Assembly (NCBI GenBank): GCA_964428745.1
Contig: CAYRYZ010000005.1
Span: 1 to 64,000, forward strand
Origin: GCA-002713455 sp964428745
GTDB lineage: Bacteria; Fidelibacterota; Marinisomatia; Marinisomatales; TCS55
Direction: 5' to 3'
Length of the DNA: 64,000 nt
Shown one piece after another: positions 43,602 to 54,300 of the stretch (its first letter is position 1; every line of letters begins with the position of its first letter). The notes below the pieces were generated by a model that saw only the letters and a program-made list of their open reading frames with translations, ran no database searches and had not been told where the DNA came from. Both the position numbers and the translations under genes were made by a program.

Positions 43602-44537
43602 ATGTCTCGGCCTAAAATAGGACTTATTGGTGGAGGACAAATAGGTGGAAATTTGGCTCTTCTTGCTGCTCAAAAAGAATTGGGTGATGTTTTTATTTTT
43701 GATATACCTAAAGCAGAAGGAATGGTAAAAGGAAAAGCTTTAGATCTAATGCAATTGCGACCTCATGATGGGTATGATAGTAATATTACTGGAACATCAA
43801 ACTGGGATGACTTAAAAAATGTTGATGTTTTTATTATTACGGCAGGCATGCCCAGAAAGCCGGGCATGAATCGAGAAGATCTTCTTGATATAAACCTTGG
43901 AATTATGAAAGATGTAGCAACCAATATCAAAAAGCAGGCTCCAAATTCATTTGTAATTGTTATTTCTAATCCATTAGATGCAATGGTATATGCATTTCAT
44001 AAAGTTTCTGGATTTAACAAAAATCAAGTTGTTGGAATGGCTGGCGCCTTAGATAGTGGACGTTTTCGCGCATTTATTGCAATGGAAACAGGTTATTCAG
44101 CTCAAGACGTCACGTGCATGGTCCTTGGTGGCCATGGAGACACTATGGTTCCTATAACAAGGCTAGCAACTATTGGAGGTGTACCAATAGAATCAATTAT
44201 TCCAGAAAAACGATTAGATGAAATTGTTGAGCGTACTCGCTTTGCAGGAGGTGAAATCGTAAAACTATTTGGGAATGGTTCTGCATTTTATGCGCCTGCT
44301 CAATCTGCTATTGAAATGGTAGAGTCCTATTTAAAGGATAAAAAAAGGGTTATCCCATGTGCCTCTCTTTGCGAAGGGGAATTTGGCATTGACGGATATT
44401 TTATTGGCGTCCCAACAGTCATTGGCTCTGCGGGAGTAGAACAAATACTTGAGTTTAATCTGCGCGATGACGAAAAGACTGCTCTAAATGAGACCTTAGA
44501 TGCAGTTAAAAAGACTGTAGCTGAAACAGGACTATAG
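43602..44537 (+). CDS. mdh: Malate dehydrogenase (lactate dehydrogenase-like type)
   Basis: 311 residues. NAD site IGLIGGGQIGGNLALLA; the Asp in FIFDI that selects NAD; the substrate loop ITAGMPRKPGMNREDLL with the Arg typical of malate rather than lactate specificity; ISNPLDAMVYAF; the catalytic His in VLGGHGDTMVPI. This is the tetrameric, LDH-like MDH found in many bacteria outside the Enterobacteriaceae. It oxidises malate to oxaloacetate in the TCA cycle. It has its own upstream gap after a terminator, and its 3' end overlaps the convergent Rieske gene by six bases. Confidence 0.96.
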   Translation: MSRPKIGLIGGGQIGGNLALLAAQKELGDVFIFDIPKAEGMVKGKALDLMQLRPHDGYDSNITGTSNWDDLKNVDVFIITAGMPRKPGMNREDLLDINLGIMKDVATNIKKQAPNSFVIVISNPLDAMVYAFHKVSGFNKNQVVGMAGALDSGRFRAFIAMETGYSAQDVTCMVLGGHGDTMVPITRLATIGGVPIESIIPEKRLDEIVERTRFAGGEIVKLFGNGSAFYAPAQSAIEMVESYLKDKKRVIPCASLCEGEFGIDGYFIGVPTVIGSAGVEQILEFNLRDDEKTALNETLDAVKKTVAETGL

Positions 44538-44834
44538 TTCTAGACCTAAATAAATAGAACCTTTGTCTATTTTTATAGGGAATTTTCTGACTTTAATCGA
44601 AGAGTTATTTACAGCACAAGCTGTATGAACATCAAACTCCCATAAATGAAATTTACACTGGATAACAGTATCTGAGATATTACCATCGGAAAGCGATGCT
44701 CCTCTATGGGGACATCGATTATCCCAAGCTATTATTTTCCCATTTATATTAAAAATAGCAATAGGGATATCATCTATAATGACTAGTTTACTACCACCGA
44801 TAGGGATATCATCCAATTCAGCTATTTTTTTCAT
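44532..44834 (-). CDS. Rieske [2Fe-2S] ferredoxin-like protein
   Basis: 100 residues. Both Rieske cluster motifs are present: RCPHRGASLSDG (Cys-x-His) and QCKFHLWEFDVHTACAV (Cys-x2-His). The protein is only the Rieske domain, as in small NirD-like and dioxygenase ferredoxins. It is the last gene of the NUDIX-queG-elbB-Rieske unit and overlaps elbB by four bases (ATGA). It carries electrons for an oxygenase or reductase that cannot be named; a partner inside this operon is possible but none of the neighbours is a known Rieske client. Confidence 0.9.
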   Translation of the reverse strand: MKKIAELDDIPIGGSKLVIIDDIPIAIFNINGKIIAWDNRCPHRGASLSDGNISDTVIQCKFHLWEFDVHTACAVNNSSIKVRKFPIKIDKGSIYLGLEL

Positions 44835-45493
44835 TGAATCATAGATAAAACTTGTTTTACCAACTTTTCAATGCCATCAGCGGCCTCTTTAATTGATTGA
44901 GCCTCCATATAAGCTGGGGTTGAAACAAGATTGTTATCTTCATCTACTACCATATCTGAGACTTTACATTCAACATGAACGCTTCCCATTGATTCAATAT
45001 CTTTTGAAGTCGCTTCATCAAAACCAATAGTCATATTAGCAGATGCACCTTGTTCTCCAAATATTTTGGCCATCATAACTGGCGCAATACAAATAGCACC
45101 TATTGGTTTATTTAGCAATTGCAATTCAGAAATGAGTCTATATACATCTGGATTAATGGAACATTCTGAACCCGCCATGGCATAATCACATAGATTCTTT
45201 GCTACACCAAAACCTCCAGGTATTATTAAAGCATCAATATCGTTTCCCGATATTTCAGCCATATCTTTAATATTTCCACGGGCAATTCTCGATGCTTCCA
45301 CTAGAACATTTCGATATTCATCCATCTCTTGACCTGTATAATGATTTATAACATGCATTTGATCAATATTAGGTGCCATTAATTCCATCTCAACTCCAGC
45401 TCTATCTAAAGCCAACATTGCAATAACTGACTCATGTATTTCGGCACCATCATTCACACCGCAACCGGATAATAATAATCCTACTTTTTTCAT
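44831..45493 (-). CDS. elbB: Isoprenoid biosynthesis glyoxalase ElbB (DJ-1/PfpI superfamily)
   Basis: 220 residues. The ElbB pattern is clear: VGLLLSGCGVNDGAEIHESV at the start, PNIDQMHVINHYTG, ALIIPGGFGVAKNLCDYA and the nucleophile segment IGAICIAPVMMAKIFG. The protein is of the length of E. coli ElbB, which is linked to early isoprenoid metabolism and shows glyoxalase activity in vitro. It overlaps queG and the Rieske gene by four bases each, a tight translational coupling. The Cys in AICIAP is the likely catalytic residue. Confidence 0.93.
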   Translation of the reverse strand: MKKVGLLLSGCGVNDGAEIHESVIAMLALDRAGVEMELMAPNIDQMHVINHYTGQEMDEYRNVLVEASRIARGNIKDMAEISGNDIDALIIPGGFGVAKNLCDYAMAGSECSINPDVYRLISELQLLNKPIGAICIAPVMMAKIFGEQGASANMTIGFDEATSKDIESMGSVHVECKVSDMVVDEDNNLVSTPAYMEAQSIKEAADGIEKLVKQVLSMIQ

Positions 45494-46425
45494 TTATGAT
45501 TCCTTTCTTTCGGATTGAATTTAATATTTCGTTTTAATCCAGAAAGTTTTGTCCGCTTAGCTGCAGATCCTTTAAATAATTTACGAAATTCTGGTTCATC
45601 TAATTTTTCCCAATCTCTATTTTCCCAATTAATTATTTCTGAACGTGGTTTAAAATATTCTTTTTCTGTTACTTGATTAAATTTATCATTCCACGGACAA
45701 ACTTCTTGACATATGTCACAACCATAAATCCAGCCAGAAAGCTTCGTATCATCAGAAAATAATTCGATCCGGTTTTCTATAGTATTATATGAAATACATT
45801 TTTCTGAATCTATCTTATATTCAGTTAATGCCTGAGTAGGACAAGCTTCAATGCAAGCCATGCATGTACCACATAAATCTTCCTTAAATGGCAAATCATA
45901 TTTCAACGATACATCAACAACTAACTCGCCTAAAAATAACCAACTACCATAATCTTTTGTGATCAAATTTGTATGTTTACCTTGCCAGCCTATACCCGCT
46001 TTTTGTGCCCAAACTTTTTCCATTATTGGTGAAGTATCTACACATGCTATCCCTTTTAACTCTGGGCATTCCCCCTTTAACCACTCCAATAATTCAATTA
46101 GACGCATTTTAAGGATATCATGATAATCATCTCCCCATGCATAATTACTAAATTTATAGTCGGAATTAATATCAGATTGATCCATCCCAACATAATAATT
46201 CATGGCAACTGATATTACTGATTTAGCACTGGGAAAATATTTGTGTATATCTCCTCTTTCGCTCTTTCTATCTGCAATCCATTTCATGCTCGCATGACCA
46301 TCATTACTGATCCATCGTTCTAAATCATTTTTTTGTTTTGTAATTGAGTCAGCTTTAGTAATACCAACTTTGTCAAAACCAAGCTTAATTGCTTTAGATC
46401 TAATTTTTTCAGAAAGGTGTGACAT
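45490..46425 (-). CDS. queG: Epoxyqueuosine reductase
   Basis: 311 residues. The cobalamin-binding N-terminal part is present (DKVGITKADS, VAMNYYVG, WGDDYHDILKMRL, CVDTSPIMEKVWAQKAGIGW with the catalytic Asp). Two 4Fe-4S motifs follow, CGTCMACIEACPTQAL and CDICQEVCPWN. The C-terminal HEAT-repeat domain of some homologs is mostly missing, so this is the short form. QueG reduces epoxyqueuosine in tRNA to queuosine using B12. A second queuosine gene, tgt, lies 2.4 kb upstream at 48825-49958 on the same strand. Confidence 0.95.
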   Translation of the reverse strand: MSHLSEKIRSKAIKLGFDKVGITKADSITKQKNDLERWISNDGHASMKWIADRKSERGDIHKYFPSAKSVISVAMNYYVGMDQSDINSDYKFSNYAWGDDYHDILKMRLIELLEWLKGECPELKGIACVDTSPIMEKVWAQKAGIGWQGKHTNLITKDYGSWLFLGELVVDVSLKYDLPFKEDLCGTCMACIEACPTQALTEYKIDSEKCISYNTIENRIELFSDDTKLSGWIYGCDICQEVCPWNDKFNQVTEKEYFKPRSEIINWENRDWEKLDEPEFRKLFKGSAAKRTKLSGLKRNIKFNPKERNHK

Positions 46426-46441
46426 TATAGGTAATTATAAA

Positions 46442-46978
46442 TTAAGAAAGAAATCTATCTAACCATAATATTCCAATTATCGTTTTTACATCTGTGATCT
46501 TTCCTTGGTTAATAAGATTAATAGCTTCTTCTAAAGATAAAGGAAATAATTCCAAAAATTCATCTTGGTCGAGACTTTGATTTGACAATTGTAAATCTTC
46601 AGCTAAATACATCCACATCTTTTCATTTGAAAACCCAATAGCAGGATAAATATTTGTTAAAAATGTGAGTTTTCCGGCAATGTATCCAATCTCTTCTTGC
46701 AATTCTCTCTTCGCACAAACTAGTGGATCTTCACCGGTGTCTAATTTACCAGCTGGAATCTCGATAAATTCATCCCTAGGCCCATATCTATACTGACGGA
46801 TAAGACATAAATTGCCATCTGGTAATATTGGAACAATACAAACAGCTCCTGGATGATTGATCCATTCACGCGTACTTGATTTACCATTGGGAAGTTCAAC
46901 ATGATCAAAATATAGATCAATTAGTTTTCCAGAGAAAATTTTCTCAGAAGATTTTTGAGTTTCCTTTAGTTTAGACAT
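46442..46978 (-). CDS. NUDIX hydrolase, ADP-ribose pyrophosphatase-like
   Basis: 178 residues. The Nudix box fits GX5EX7REUXEEXGU: GKLDTGEDPLVCAKRELQEE followed by IGY. The surroundings (DHVELPNGKSSTREWINHPG, LCLIRQYRYGPRDEFIEIPA) are those of the ADP-ribose pyrophosphatase group (NudF/YqkG). The enzyme hydrolyses ADP-ribose or ADP-sugars to AMP plus sugar phosphate. First gene of the queG-elbB-Rieske unit (16-base gap to queG). Confidence 0.93.
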   Translation of the reverse strand: MSKLKETQKSSEKIFSGKLIDLYFDHVELPNGKSSTREWINHPGAVCIVPILPDGNLCLIRQYRYGPRDEFIEIPAGKLDTGEDPLVCAKRELQEEIGYIAGKLTFLTNIYPAIGFSNEKMWMYLAEDLQLSNQSLDQDEFLELFPLSLEEAINLINQGKITDVKTIIGILWLDRFLS

Positions 46979-47049
46979 CTATAAGTAATTCGTTCTTGGA
47001 TGGGAATCTTTTGGTTAATTAATCTAATCCCAATCTGAGCTATGCTTAT

Positions 47050-47820
47050 CTAAAAATATTCAATATACGTAATTTTTAATTCTCTATTGAAATAATCAAC
47101 TTTATCTTCATTAAACAATAAATTGTTAAAATCCATTTCAATGTGAAGATGCTCAACAAATGTCCATCTGATAGCTGCATTTAGATAACCACCTCTATTA
47201 ATTGCTAAATTTTCTGCTGTCATCTCATTTTCATTAAGTGCTGCATTATACTCTAAGATGAAGGATAATTCCGGATTGAATTCCATATCTAAACCAAAAA
47301 AATAGTTGAGGTCTTTATCTCCATCATTTTTCTCAGAAAAATTGTAATTAGAACCTAGATGAAGGCCTAGATTGCCCAAGGGTGTTACCCAATTTTTACT
47401 CGTGGAGATATACATGCCCATTGCTTTCACATCATATCTCATTAAAGAATCAGCACTATGAAACTGCCCCTGCCCTTGAGTATCTATACCAATAGATAAC
47501 CCTGGAAACGATTCTGTTTCATCAATTAATCTATATTTCAAACTTGCTTCTGGTTTAGGATGCCATATTAAGCTATCATCACCAATCAAATTTGCAGAGC
47601 CATAAGATAATCCGAATTGAAACCGATCAGTAAGACCCGCTCTTAATGATGTTATAAGACCTCCACCTTTTTGGACACGCATTTGCATAGCAAAGCTTCC
47701 TCTAACCAAAGTTCCTGCCGAAGGTACCGTTACTAAATTTGTTGGTGGGGGATAGGTTTGAGACCAGATAGTCTGGAAAATTATAAACCCAATAATAATT
47801 GAGTATTTAAATAACTTCAT
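47050..47820 (-). CDS. Predicted outer-membrane beta-barrel protein, unknown function
   Basis: 256 residues. Signal peptide at 1-21 (ending QTIWSQ). The mature part is rich in alternating strands with glycine turns: MRVQKGGGLITSLRAGLTDR, FQFGLSYGSANLIGDDSL, TQGQGQFHSADSLMR and GGYLNAAIRWTFVEHLHIEM. It ends ELKITYIEYF, consistent with an aromatic C-terminal barrel signature. It looks like an eight-to-twelve-strand outer-membrane barrel. I do not recognise a named family. It is followed by 70 bases of non-coding sequence before the NUDIX gene and preceded by another secreted-protein gene (47885-48823). Confidence 0.78.
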   Translation of the reverse strand: MKLFKYSIIIGFIIFQTIWSQTYPPPTNLVTVPSAGTLVRGSFAMQMRVQKGGGLITSLRAGLTDRFQFGLSYGSANLIGDDSLIWHPKPEASLKYRLIDETESFPGLSIGIDTQGQGQFHSADSLMRYDVKAMGMYISTSKNWVTPLGNLGLHLGSNYNFSEKNDGDKDLNYFFGLDMEFNPELSFILEYNAALNENEMTAENLAINRGGYLNAAIRWTFVEHLHIEMDFNNLLFNEDKVDYFNRELKITYIEYF

Positions 47821-47884
47821 TTATGCTTATGGTATGTGGTTTTCAATGAAACAATTTAGCTCATGCAGATACACCGATGCAATA

Positions 47885-48823
47885 TTAGGGGAAAATTCGT
47901 TCTCCATATTTTGAAGTAATAGATTTTACCCGATATATTGGCATGGTAAGCTGATCTGAGTTACCGATAATTTTAAAGATGACCCTTTGTTGTCCCAGCT
48001 CAATAATTTCAACCATAAGGCTATCTCCATTAGTTAATAACATATGATCATAATCGGTTTTTGGAATAAATACATCAAAAGGAATTTTAAAATCACGTTT
48101 TCTAATATCTTCTAAAATTATAGAGATTTCATCCAAACGATTCGCATATCGAGGAGGTAATGTTTTGTACAATTGATCAGCTGGAGGTTGAATTAATACG
48201 ACATGGCTTACTTCTTGTCCTTTTGAATCATATTCCCAAATTTCTTTTTTGGCTGTGAGCATATTTACAGCGTAAGCAAACCGCCGCACTATATGTTGCT
48301 CTGGTAATGAGCGCCAAACTTCACCTGTTAATAATCCTAAATGATCATAAATAAAATCTATCTCACCATACAACATTCCCTGGACATTCTTAAATTGAAT
48401 TAAATCAATTTGGCTGGATTCATTTAGAATAAATTTTGATTCTTGCCCATCAAAGTAATTCCTGATTTTGTTATCAAAAGATTTGCGAAATTCTTCAGAC
48501 CATGGCTCATCTTTTCCAAATTGAATTAAGCTATCTGCCTCCTGATCAAGATTTAAAAAATAACACCTTATTAATGTTTTACCATCATACTCAAGGACTT
48601 CTTTTCTATTTGTTTCTCCTTTTTCATCAACCCATTCTTTAATTATCGGGAGTTTTTGATTATTATAAAATACTTGTATATGAGGATCTCCAAATCTTTC
48701 TGATGCCATTAATCTAATATCAGATATATAGTTATGTTCATTTAAGTAAAATCTAACAAAACTTATATTGCTTTGACCAAAAATCAATCCTGTAATGAGA
48801 AGTAAAGTATAGCGATTAAACAA
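47885..48823 (-). CDS. Secreted protein of unknown function
   Basis: 312 residues. A short signal peptide (MFNRYTLLLITGLIFGQ) is followed by a beta-rich body with segments such as EVLEYDGKTLIRCYFLNLDQ, NVQGMLYGEIDFIYDHLGLL and KKEIWEYDSKGQEVSHVVLI. The phrase IYDHLGLLTGEVWRSLPEQ resembles periplasmic sensor-like repeat proteins of FCB bacteria. The C-terminus (DSLMVEIIELGQQRVIFKII, IYRVKSITSKYGERIFP) looks like a small beta-sandwich that repeats a theme seen in the 56539-57447 protein. No catalytic motif. The stop-start distance to tgt is one base, so they are cotranscribed. Confidence 0.78.
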   Translation of the reverse strand: MFNRYTLLLITGLIFGQSNISFVRFYLNEHNYISDIRLMASERFGDPHIQVFYNNQKLPIIKEWVDEKGETNRKEVLEYDGKTLIRCYFLNLDQEADSLIQFGKDEPWSEEFRKSFDNKIRNYFDGQESKFILNESSQIDLIQFKNVQGMLYGEIDFIYDHLGLLTGEVWRSLPEQHIVRRFAYAVNMLTAKKEIWEYDSKGQEVSHVVLIQPPADQLYKTLPPRYANRLDEISIILEDIRKRDFKIPFDVFIPKTDYDHMLLTNGDSLMVEIIELGQQRVIFKIIGNSDQLTMPIYRVKSITSKYGERIFP

Positions 48824-48824
48824 T

Positions 48825-49958
48825 TTACATGCCTTTGTAGCTATCCATTTGATTCAAATACTCATTTGACCAAGAGAAAAAAACTCCCGATTCAATTTTT
48901 TTTCTAATAGTTTTCATTAGTGACATATAGTAGGTCAAATTATGGATGGTACCTAGGCGAAAGGCAAGCATTTCTTTTATATTATATAAATGACGTAAAT
49001 AAGCTAATGTAAAATTTTTGCATGTGTAACAATGACAATTTGGGTCCAATGACTTAAAAGATTCTTTGTGTAATTTGTTTCCAATATTTATTATTCCTTT
49101 ACTAGTAAAAAATTGTCCATTTCGTGCATTACGAGTAGGCAAAACACAATCAAACATGTCCATGCCATTCCGCACAGATCTTACTAGATCCGTTGGTCTG
49201 CCAACCCCCATTAGATATCGAGGTTGTCTTTTTGGCAATAACTCATCCATTAATGAAACCGTATCAAACATAGCAGACTTCTCTTCCCCAACGGCTAGGC
49301 CTCCTATAGCCATTCCACAACTAGAGAATGGAATTAACTCTTGGGTACTTTCTTTTCTTAGGTCAGAGTAAATGCCTCCTTGAACAATGGGGAATAGTGT
49401 TTGCATCCAATCATATAAAAATTTGTTATTTTCTAAATATTTTTGGCATCTATTAATCCACAAGGCTGTTCTTTTTACAGCATTTTGAACATCTGATTTA
49501 TTTGCCTGCCCTGGAGGGCATTCATCAAACGCCATAATAATATCTGATCCTAAATGCTGTTGAATCTCCATAGATAATTCTGGATTAAAGAAATGAGAGG
49601 AGCCATCCAAATGAGATTGAAATTTAACTCCATCATCCGAAATATTATTTAATCTCGCTAGTGAAAAGACTTGAAATCCACCGCTATCAGTTAATATAGA
49701 ATTTTTCCAATTCATGAAATTGTGAAGACTGCCAGAACGATAAATAAGATTATGCCCAGGACGAAGATAAAGATGATAGGCATTTGAAAGCACAATCTGA
49801 GCATTTAAATCATCTAAAATTTTTGGATCTATAGCTTTTATAACACCTTGAGTACCAACAGGCATAAAAACTGGAGTTTGAATTTTACTGTGATGAGTTT
49901 CAATAAGACCACAACGAGCAGACGAGTCCTTATCTTGAAAGGTAACCGAAAATTTCAT
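48825..49958 (-). CDS. tgt: Queuine/preQ1 tRNA-ribosyltransferase
   Basis: 377 residues. The substrate pocket and catalytic nucleophile regions are intact: PVFMPVGTQGVIKAID, ILTDSGGFQVFSLARL, DECPP, GGLAVGEEKSAM, and the second Asp in GMDMFDCVLPTRNARNGQ. The zinc ligands lie in CHCYTCKNF plus His in GTIHNL. The enzyme exchanges guanine-34 for preQ1 in tRNAs with GUN anticodons. It is the partner of queG at 45490-46425. It starts one base before the radA stop (abutting, 49958). Confidence 0.97.
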   Translation of the reverse strand: MKFSVTFQDKDSSARCGLIETHHSKIQTPVFMPVGTQGVIKAIDPKILDDLNAQIVLSNAYHLYLRPGHNLIYRSGSLHNFMNWKNSILTDSGGFQVFSLARLNNISDDGVKFQSHLDGSSHFFNPELSMEIQQHLGSDIIMAFDECPPGQANKSDVQNAVKRTALWINRCQKYLENNKFLYDWMQTLFPIVQGGIYSDLRKESTQELIPFSSCGMAIGGLAVGEEKSAMFDTVSLMDELLPKRQPRYLMGVGRPTDLVRSVRNGMDMFDCVLPTRNARNGQFFTSKGIINIGNKLHKESFKSLDPNCHCYTCKNFTLAYLRHLYNIKEMLAFRLGTIHNLTYYMSLMKTIRKKIESGVFFSWSNEYLNQMDSYKGM

Positions 49959-51313
49959 TAAAACAATTTTTGAAAAACTTCAACTACATTGGATATACCA
50001 ATAATGTCAATTGACTTACCAAGCCTTTTAAGTCGCTCGACATTAGAATTAGGTGCAATCACATTTTTAAATCCTAATGATTTTGCTTCATTAATTCGTA
50101 CATCTAATCCTCTCACTGATCGAACTTCACCTCCTAGCCCAACTTCGCCAATTAGAACGACTGAATCAGAAATCAACTTATCTTTAATGCTGGAGGCAAT
50201 AGCAGCTATAACCGAAAGGTCAGCTGCAGGATCGTTTACTTTTAAACCACCAACTAAATTAATAAAAACATCTTTTGTCCCTGTTTGTATTCCTAATCTT
50301 TTCTCTAATACAGCTAGTAGCATAGCAAGACGTTTATAATCAAATCCATTTACATTACGTTGAGGTGTCCCGAAATTTGCGTTAGAGGCCAAAGCCTGAA
50401 TCTCTACAAGAATAGGTCGACTTCCCTCCAATGATGGAAAAATCGTTGATCCAGTAATATTATTTTGGCGTTCTGAAAGAAATAATTCTGATGGATTATT
50501 AACTTCAATTAATCCATTATTTTCCATCTGAAAAATCCCAACTTCATTGGTCGTTCCAAATCTATTTTTTGCACAGCGTAAGATACGGTGATCATATTTG
50601 TCATCTCCTTCTAAATAAAGCACGGTATCTACCATATGTTCTAACATCTTAGGCCCTGCTATCACTCCTTCTTTGGTAACATGACCAATCATCATTATCG
50701 CTATATCTTGTTGCTTTGCCAACTGTAAAAATTGTTGCCCACATTCCCGAATTTGCGAGACCGATCCCGGTAGTGAATCTAATTGATCACTGAAGATAGT
50801 TTGGATTGAATCAATGACAACTAATTCAGGATTAATCAAAGATACTTGATCTAAAATTAGATCAATATTATTTTCAGAAGATAGATGAAGTTTTTCTGAT
50901 GTCACCCCAAGTCGTTTTGCCCTCAGACCAACTTGAGCTTCACTCTCTTCAGCTGAAATATAAAGAACTGGTTTTTCAAAAACGGGTAAAATTTGTAGAG
51001 CAAGTGTAGATTTACCAATGCCAGGGTTTCCACCTAATAGAATTAATGATCCAGATAATACCCCGCCTCCTAGAACACGATCCATTTCAGGAATACCAAC
51101 GGAAATTCTCTGAGCCTCTCCGTTAGTTAGAACATCCACCAAAGTTTGAGATTCTTTAACAAAAGCATTTTTTCGAGAATGTTTTTTATTGGAGACTTTA
51201 TATTCACTAAGAGTTCCCCATTCATTACAAGATGGACACTGACCATTCCATTTAGGATGATCATTGCCACAAGCGGAGCAAAGATAAACGGTTTTAGATT
51301 TTATTTTAGCCAT
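49958..51313 (-). CDS. radA: DNA repair protein RadA (Sms)
   Basis: 451 residues. Domains in order: a zinc finger (CSACGNDHPKWNGQCPSC, residues 12-29); a RecA-like ATPase with Walker A LLGGNPGIGKSTLAL and a Walker B-like LVVIDSIQTI; the RadA-specific CAKNRFGTTNEVG; and a Lon-protease-like C-terminal domain (TKDVFINLVGGLKVNDPAAD, VVLIGEVGLGGEVRSV). The enzyme promotes branch migration during recombination. It is the first gene of radA-tgt-48kb secreted protein; no promoter is evident in the 60 bases before it. Confidence 0.97.
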   Translation of the reverse strand: MAKIKSKTVYLCSACGNDHPKWNGQCPSCNEWGTLSEYKVSNKKHSRKNAFVKESQTLVDVLTNGEAQRISVGIPEMDRVLGGGVLSGSLILLGGNPGIGKSTLALQILPVFEKPVLYISAEESEAQVGLRAKRLGVTSEKLHLSSENNIDLILDQVSLINPELVVIDSIQTIFSDQLDSLPGSVSQIRECGQQFLQLAKQQDIAIMMIGHVTKEGVIAGPKMLEHMVDTVLYLEGDDKYDHRILRCAKNRFGTTNEVGIFQMENNGLIEVNNPSELFLSERQNNITGSTIFPSLEGSRPILVEIQALASNANFGTPQRNVNGFDYKRLAMLLAVLEKRLGIQTGTKDVFINLVGGLKVNDPAADLSVIAAIASSIKDKLISDSVVLIGEVGLGGEVRSVRGLDVRINEAKSLGFKNVIAPNSNVERLKRLGKSIDIIGISNVVEVFQKLF

Positions 51314-51372
51314 ATACTAGAAAGAAATTCCATTAGGCTATCTGTAGAATCAAGGTGAAAGGGGAAAATTAT

Positions 51373-54300
51373 TTACCAGTCATACCCTATTGACAAATAC
51401 CATTGGGGTTTTGAAAATCCAGAGTCCGTCCAATCATAGGCTGCTTCTATTCGCCATAGCATAAAAATAGGTAACTTAATTCCGTAGCCAACAGAACGAA
51501 CCCAGGGAGAGAATTTATTAGGTAAATTATTCCCATATTTTGCTTGCAGATAAGCAAAATCTTCAAATTCTCGTTTATCATCCCAAGCCGCTCCAATATC
51601 CATAAATACATGCCCAAGAATGTTGCCTAGTGTCATTTTGAAGGGAAAACCAACTTGTAAGTATTGAATTAATGGAAAACGAAATTCTAGATTTGCAAGA
51701 GCCACATTAGTACCAAATCTTTCTGAAAACCTAGCACCTCTAAGAGGGTAAGCAAATTCAGAAAAGTAGATATCCTGCAAAAGAGATTTATTTTGACTAT
51801 CTAATATTACATTTCTCCATCTAGCCTCATTTGTATCACCATCATTGACACCATTTGTTGATCCAGTGCCTAAAAGCCAATTTTGCATTCCTCCCAAGTA
51901 AAATTTTTGAGGATTTTCTCCAGTACTGGTCCCAAAGAATAATCGTCCTGCTAATGAATAATCTCTATTAATCATGTGATATTTTCTAAGGTCAACTTTG
52001 AATTTTTGGTAAGAGATACCTTTTCCACCCATAGCAGGGCTCAATTCGACTGTAGTATTCTGCCTGAATCCATCAATAGGGCCAGTATAACCAAACACTG
52101 AATTATCATAAATATAGCTCAATGTTGGATTTGCAGATACGAACCCATCTTCATCCACAATTGTATTTTGGTTTTCAAAAGAATTTATTTCAAACAATTT
52201 ATAATCTAAATTATGAAATACAAGGCCTGCATCAATTCGATGGAATCGATTAAATGGTCTTGATGCCATTGTAGCAAGTCCATAGTGTCGCATTCTCGCT
52301 GTTTGTTCTACTGGGAATCCATACTGATTATAATAACCACCAACAAAGAAAAAATCAGCTTGATGAAAAACTGTAAAATAATAATCTACTCTATTTTTCA
52401 AGTAAGCATAGTTCAAAAAATAATCACTATTTGTGAGTGAAATCTGGGATTCAATTGCTACTGATAATTGATGGTCACCCATTAAATCACTAAAATAAAA
52501 AACAAGCAGTCCTTGATGCCCAAAAACATTATTGTATCCATATGAGCCTTGTGCAATATCTAAACTAAATTTGGTTTTGTAAACTTGGGGAATGTATTCT
52601 CCATCATTCCCAATAAATACTGAATCAGATTTTAAGGATATGGGATCTTGCTCAAAATCTTTATCATTATAATGTTCATACTCATAGGCAAAGATATATG
52701 AAGAATAATCTGTTGTCATTGCCTGAGTTCCTTCTCGCTTATGCTTTCTTAAATCTGCTAATTCTTCCATATCATTACTTTTGCGATTTGCTATGTAATT
52801 GGTAGGTTTAACAGAAACTTTATCAAGATCTAATGGATTGTTTAAACGATAAATATCCCAACCTAATCCTGAATACCCAGAGAATACTAAGGACCCATCA
52901 TCTTTTGTTAGGCTTAATTGGAATAAACCTGTGAGTAGGTTAGTTACGACTTTTGATTCTCCACTATCTAAATCATGATGAAATAAATTCCAAGTCCCTT
53001 GATAATCCGCAGTATAAAAAAGCATATTTCTAGTATTAGAAAAAATAGGGTAATTCTCATTGAATTCAGTATCGGTTATTTGAGTGATCTTCTTTTTATT
53101 AACATTAATTGTATAGATATTTTTTTGACTGTAATTGTGAGAAAACATATCTTTTGCAGAAATATCTCTATCTCCAATATTATTGCCTCTATCAGATACA
53201 AAAACTATCTGTTTCCCATCTGAACTCCACGAGGGCTCAGTATCTGAGTAAACATCATTTGTTAGATTAGTAAGTTCTTTTGATATCAAATCATACGAAT
53301 AGAGATCACTAGCTCCACCTTCATTACCAACAAAAGCTAACTTATTACCATCTGGACTCCATGATGCTGTAAAAACACCATCTAGTTTAAATGGAATTTT
53401 TTCTTGCTTACCAGACTTAACATCAATGAGATAAAGAGCATCCGAAGAACCTGCTTTTGCAGCAATCACAATTTTTTTACTATCAGGAGACCAATTAATA
53501 CCTGGCTGTAAAAATTTTAATTCTTCGAAATCAATAGATCGATTACCTTTAATTAATCTCTTTATCTTTTTTCCAGATATTGCATCCAAGAGGTATATAT
53601 CCATATAACCTGAACGATCAGAAAGAACAGCAATATGACTACCATCCGGTGAAATTGTAGGTGAAACGTTATAAAAGTTTTTCTCTTTTTTATGATCTGT
53701 TAATCGCTGGGCTATATCTTTTACTTCATCTCGACCAGCCACATCAGGATAGTATTCTTTCTTAATATATTTGTGCCACTGTTCGGTCAATTCTTCAAAA
53801 TCCATACCTAAGGCATCTTCAAATCCTTTTTGAGCATTTCCATAACGTTTCATTGATTGAAAGATTTCACCAATTTTTTCACGCCCATACTTACTTGCTA
53901 TAAATCTCCAAACTGATTGGCCCCCTTTATAAGCTAAAAAGTATTCTAACTCTCTAATTGTAGGTATTCTCTCATTAATAGCCAAATCACGAATAATCAT
54001 ATCTGCCTCGGTATCCCAATTCATAGATAGATATTCTGCTAGTCCTTCGTTTGTCCATAGCGGAAGCATTAGTCTAATATTATTAGATACGACATTCTGC
54101 ATTCGTCCACCATAGACTAAATCATTAATCATAGCATGAACTAATTCATGATGAACAACATGTCTAAATGATTCATAGTCACCTTCAAAAGGTAATACTA
54201 TACGATTTTTATATAATTCTGTAACACCGCCAATACCTTCTTGCATGTAGACACCAACAACATTGTTTTGCTGAAATTCATTATGAGAATGATAAACGAT

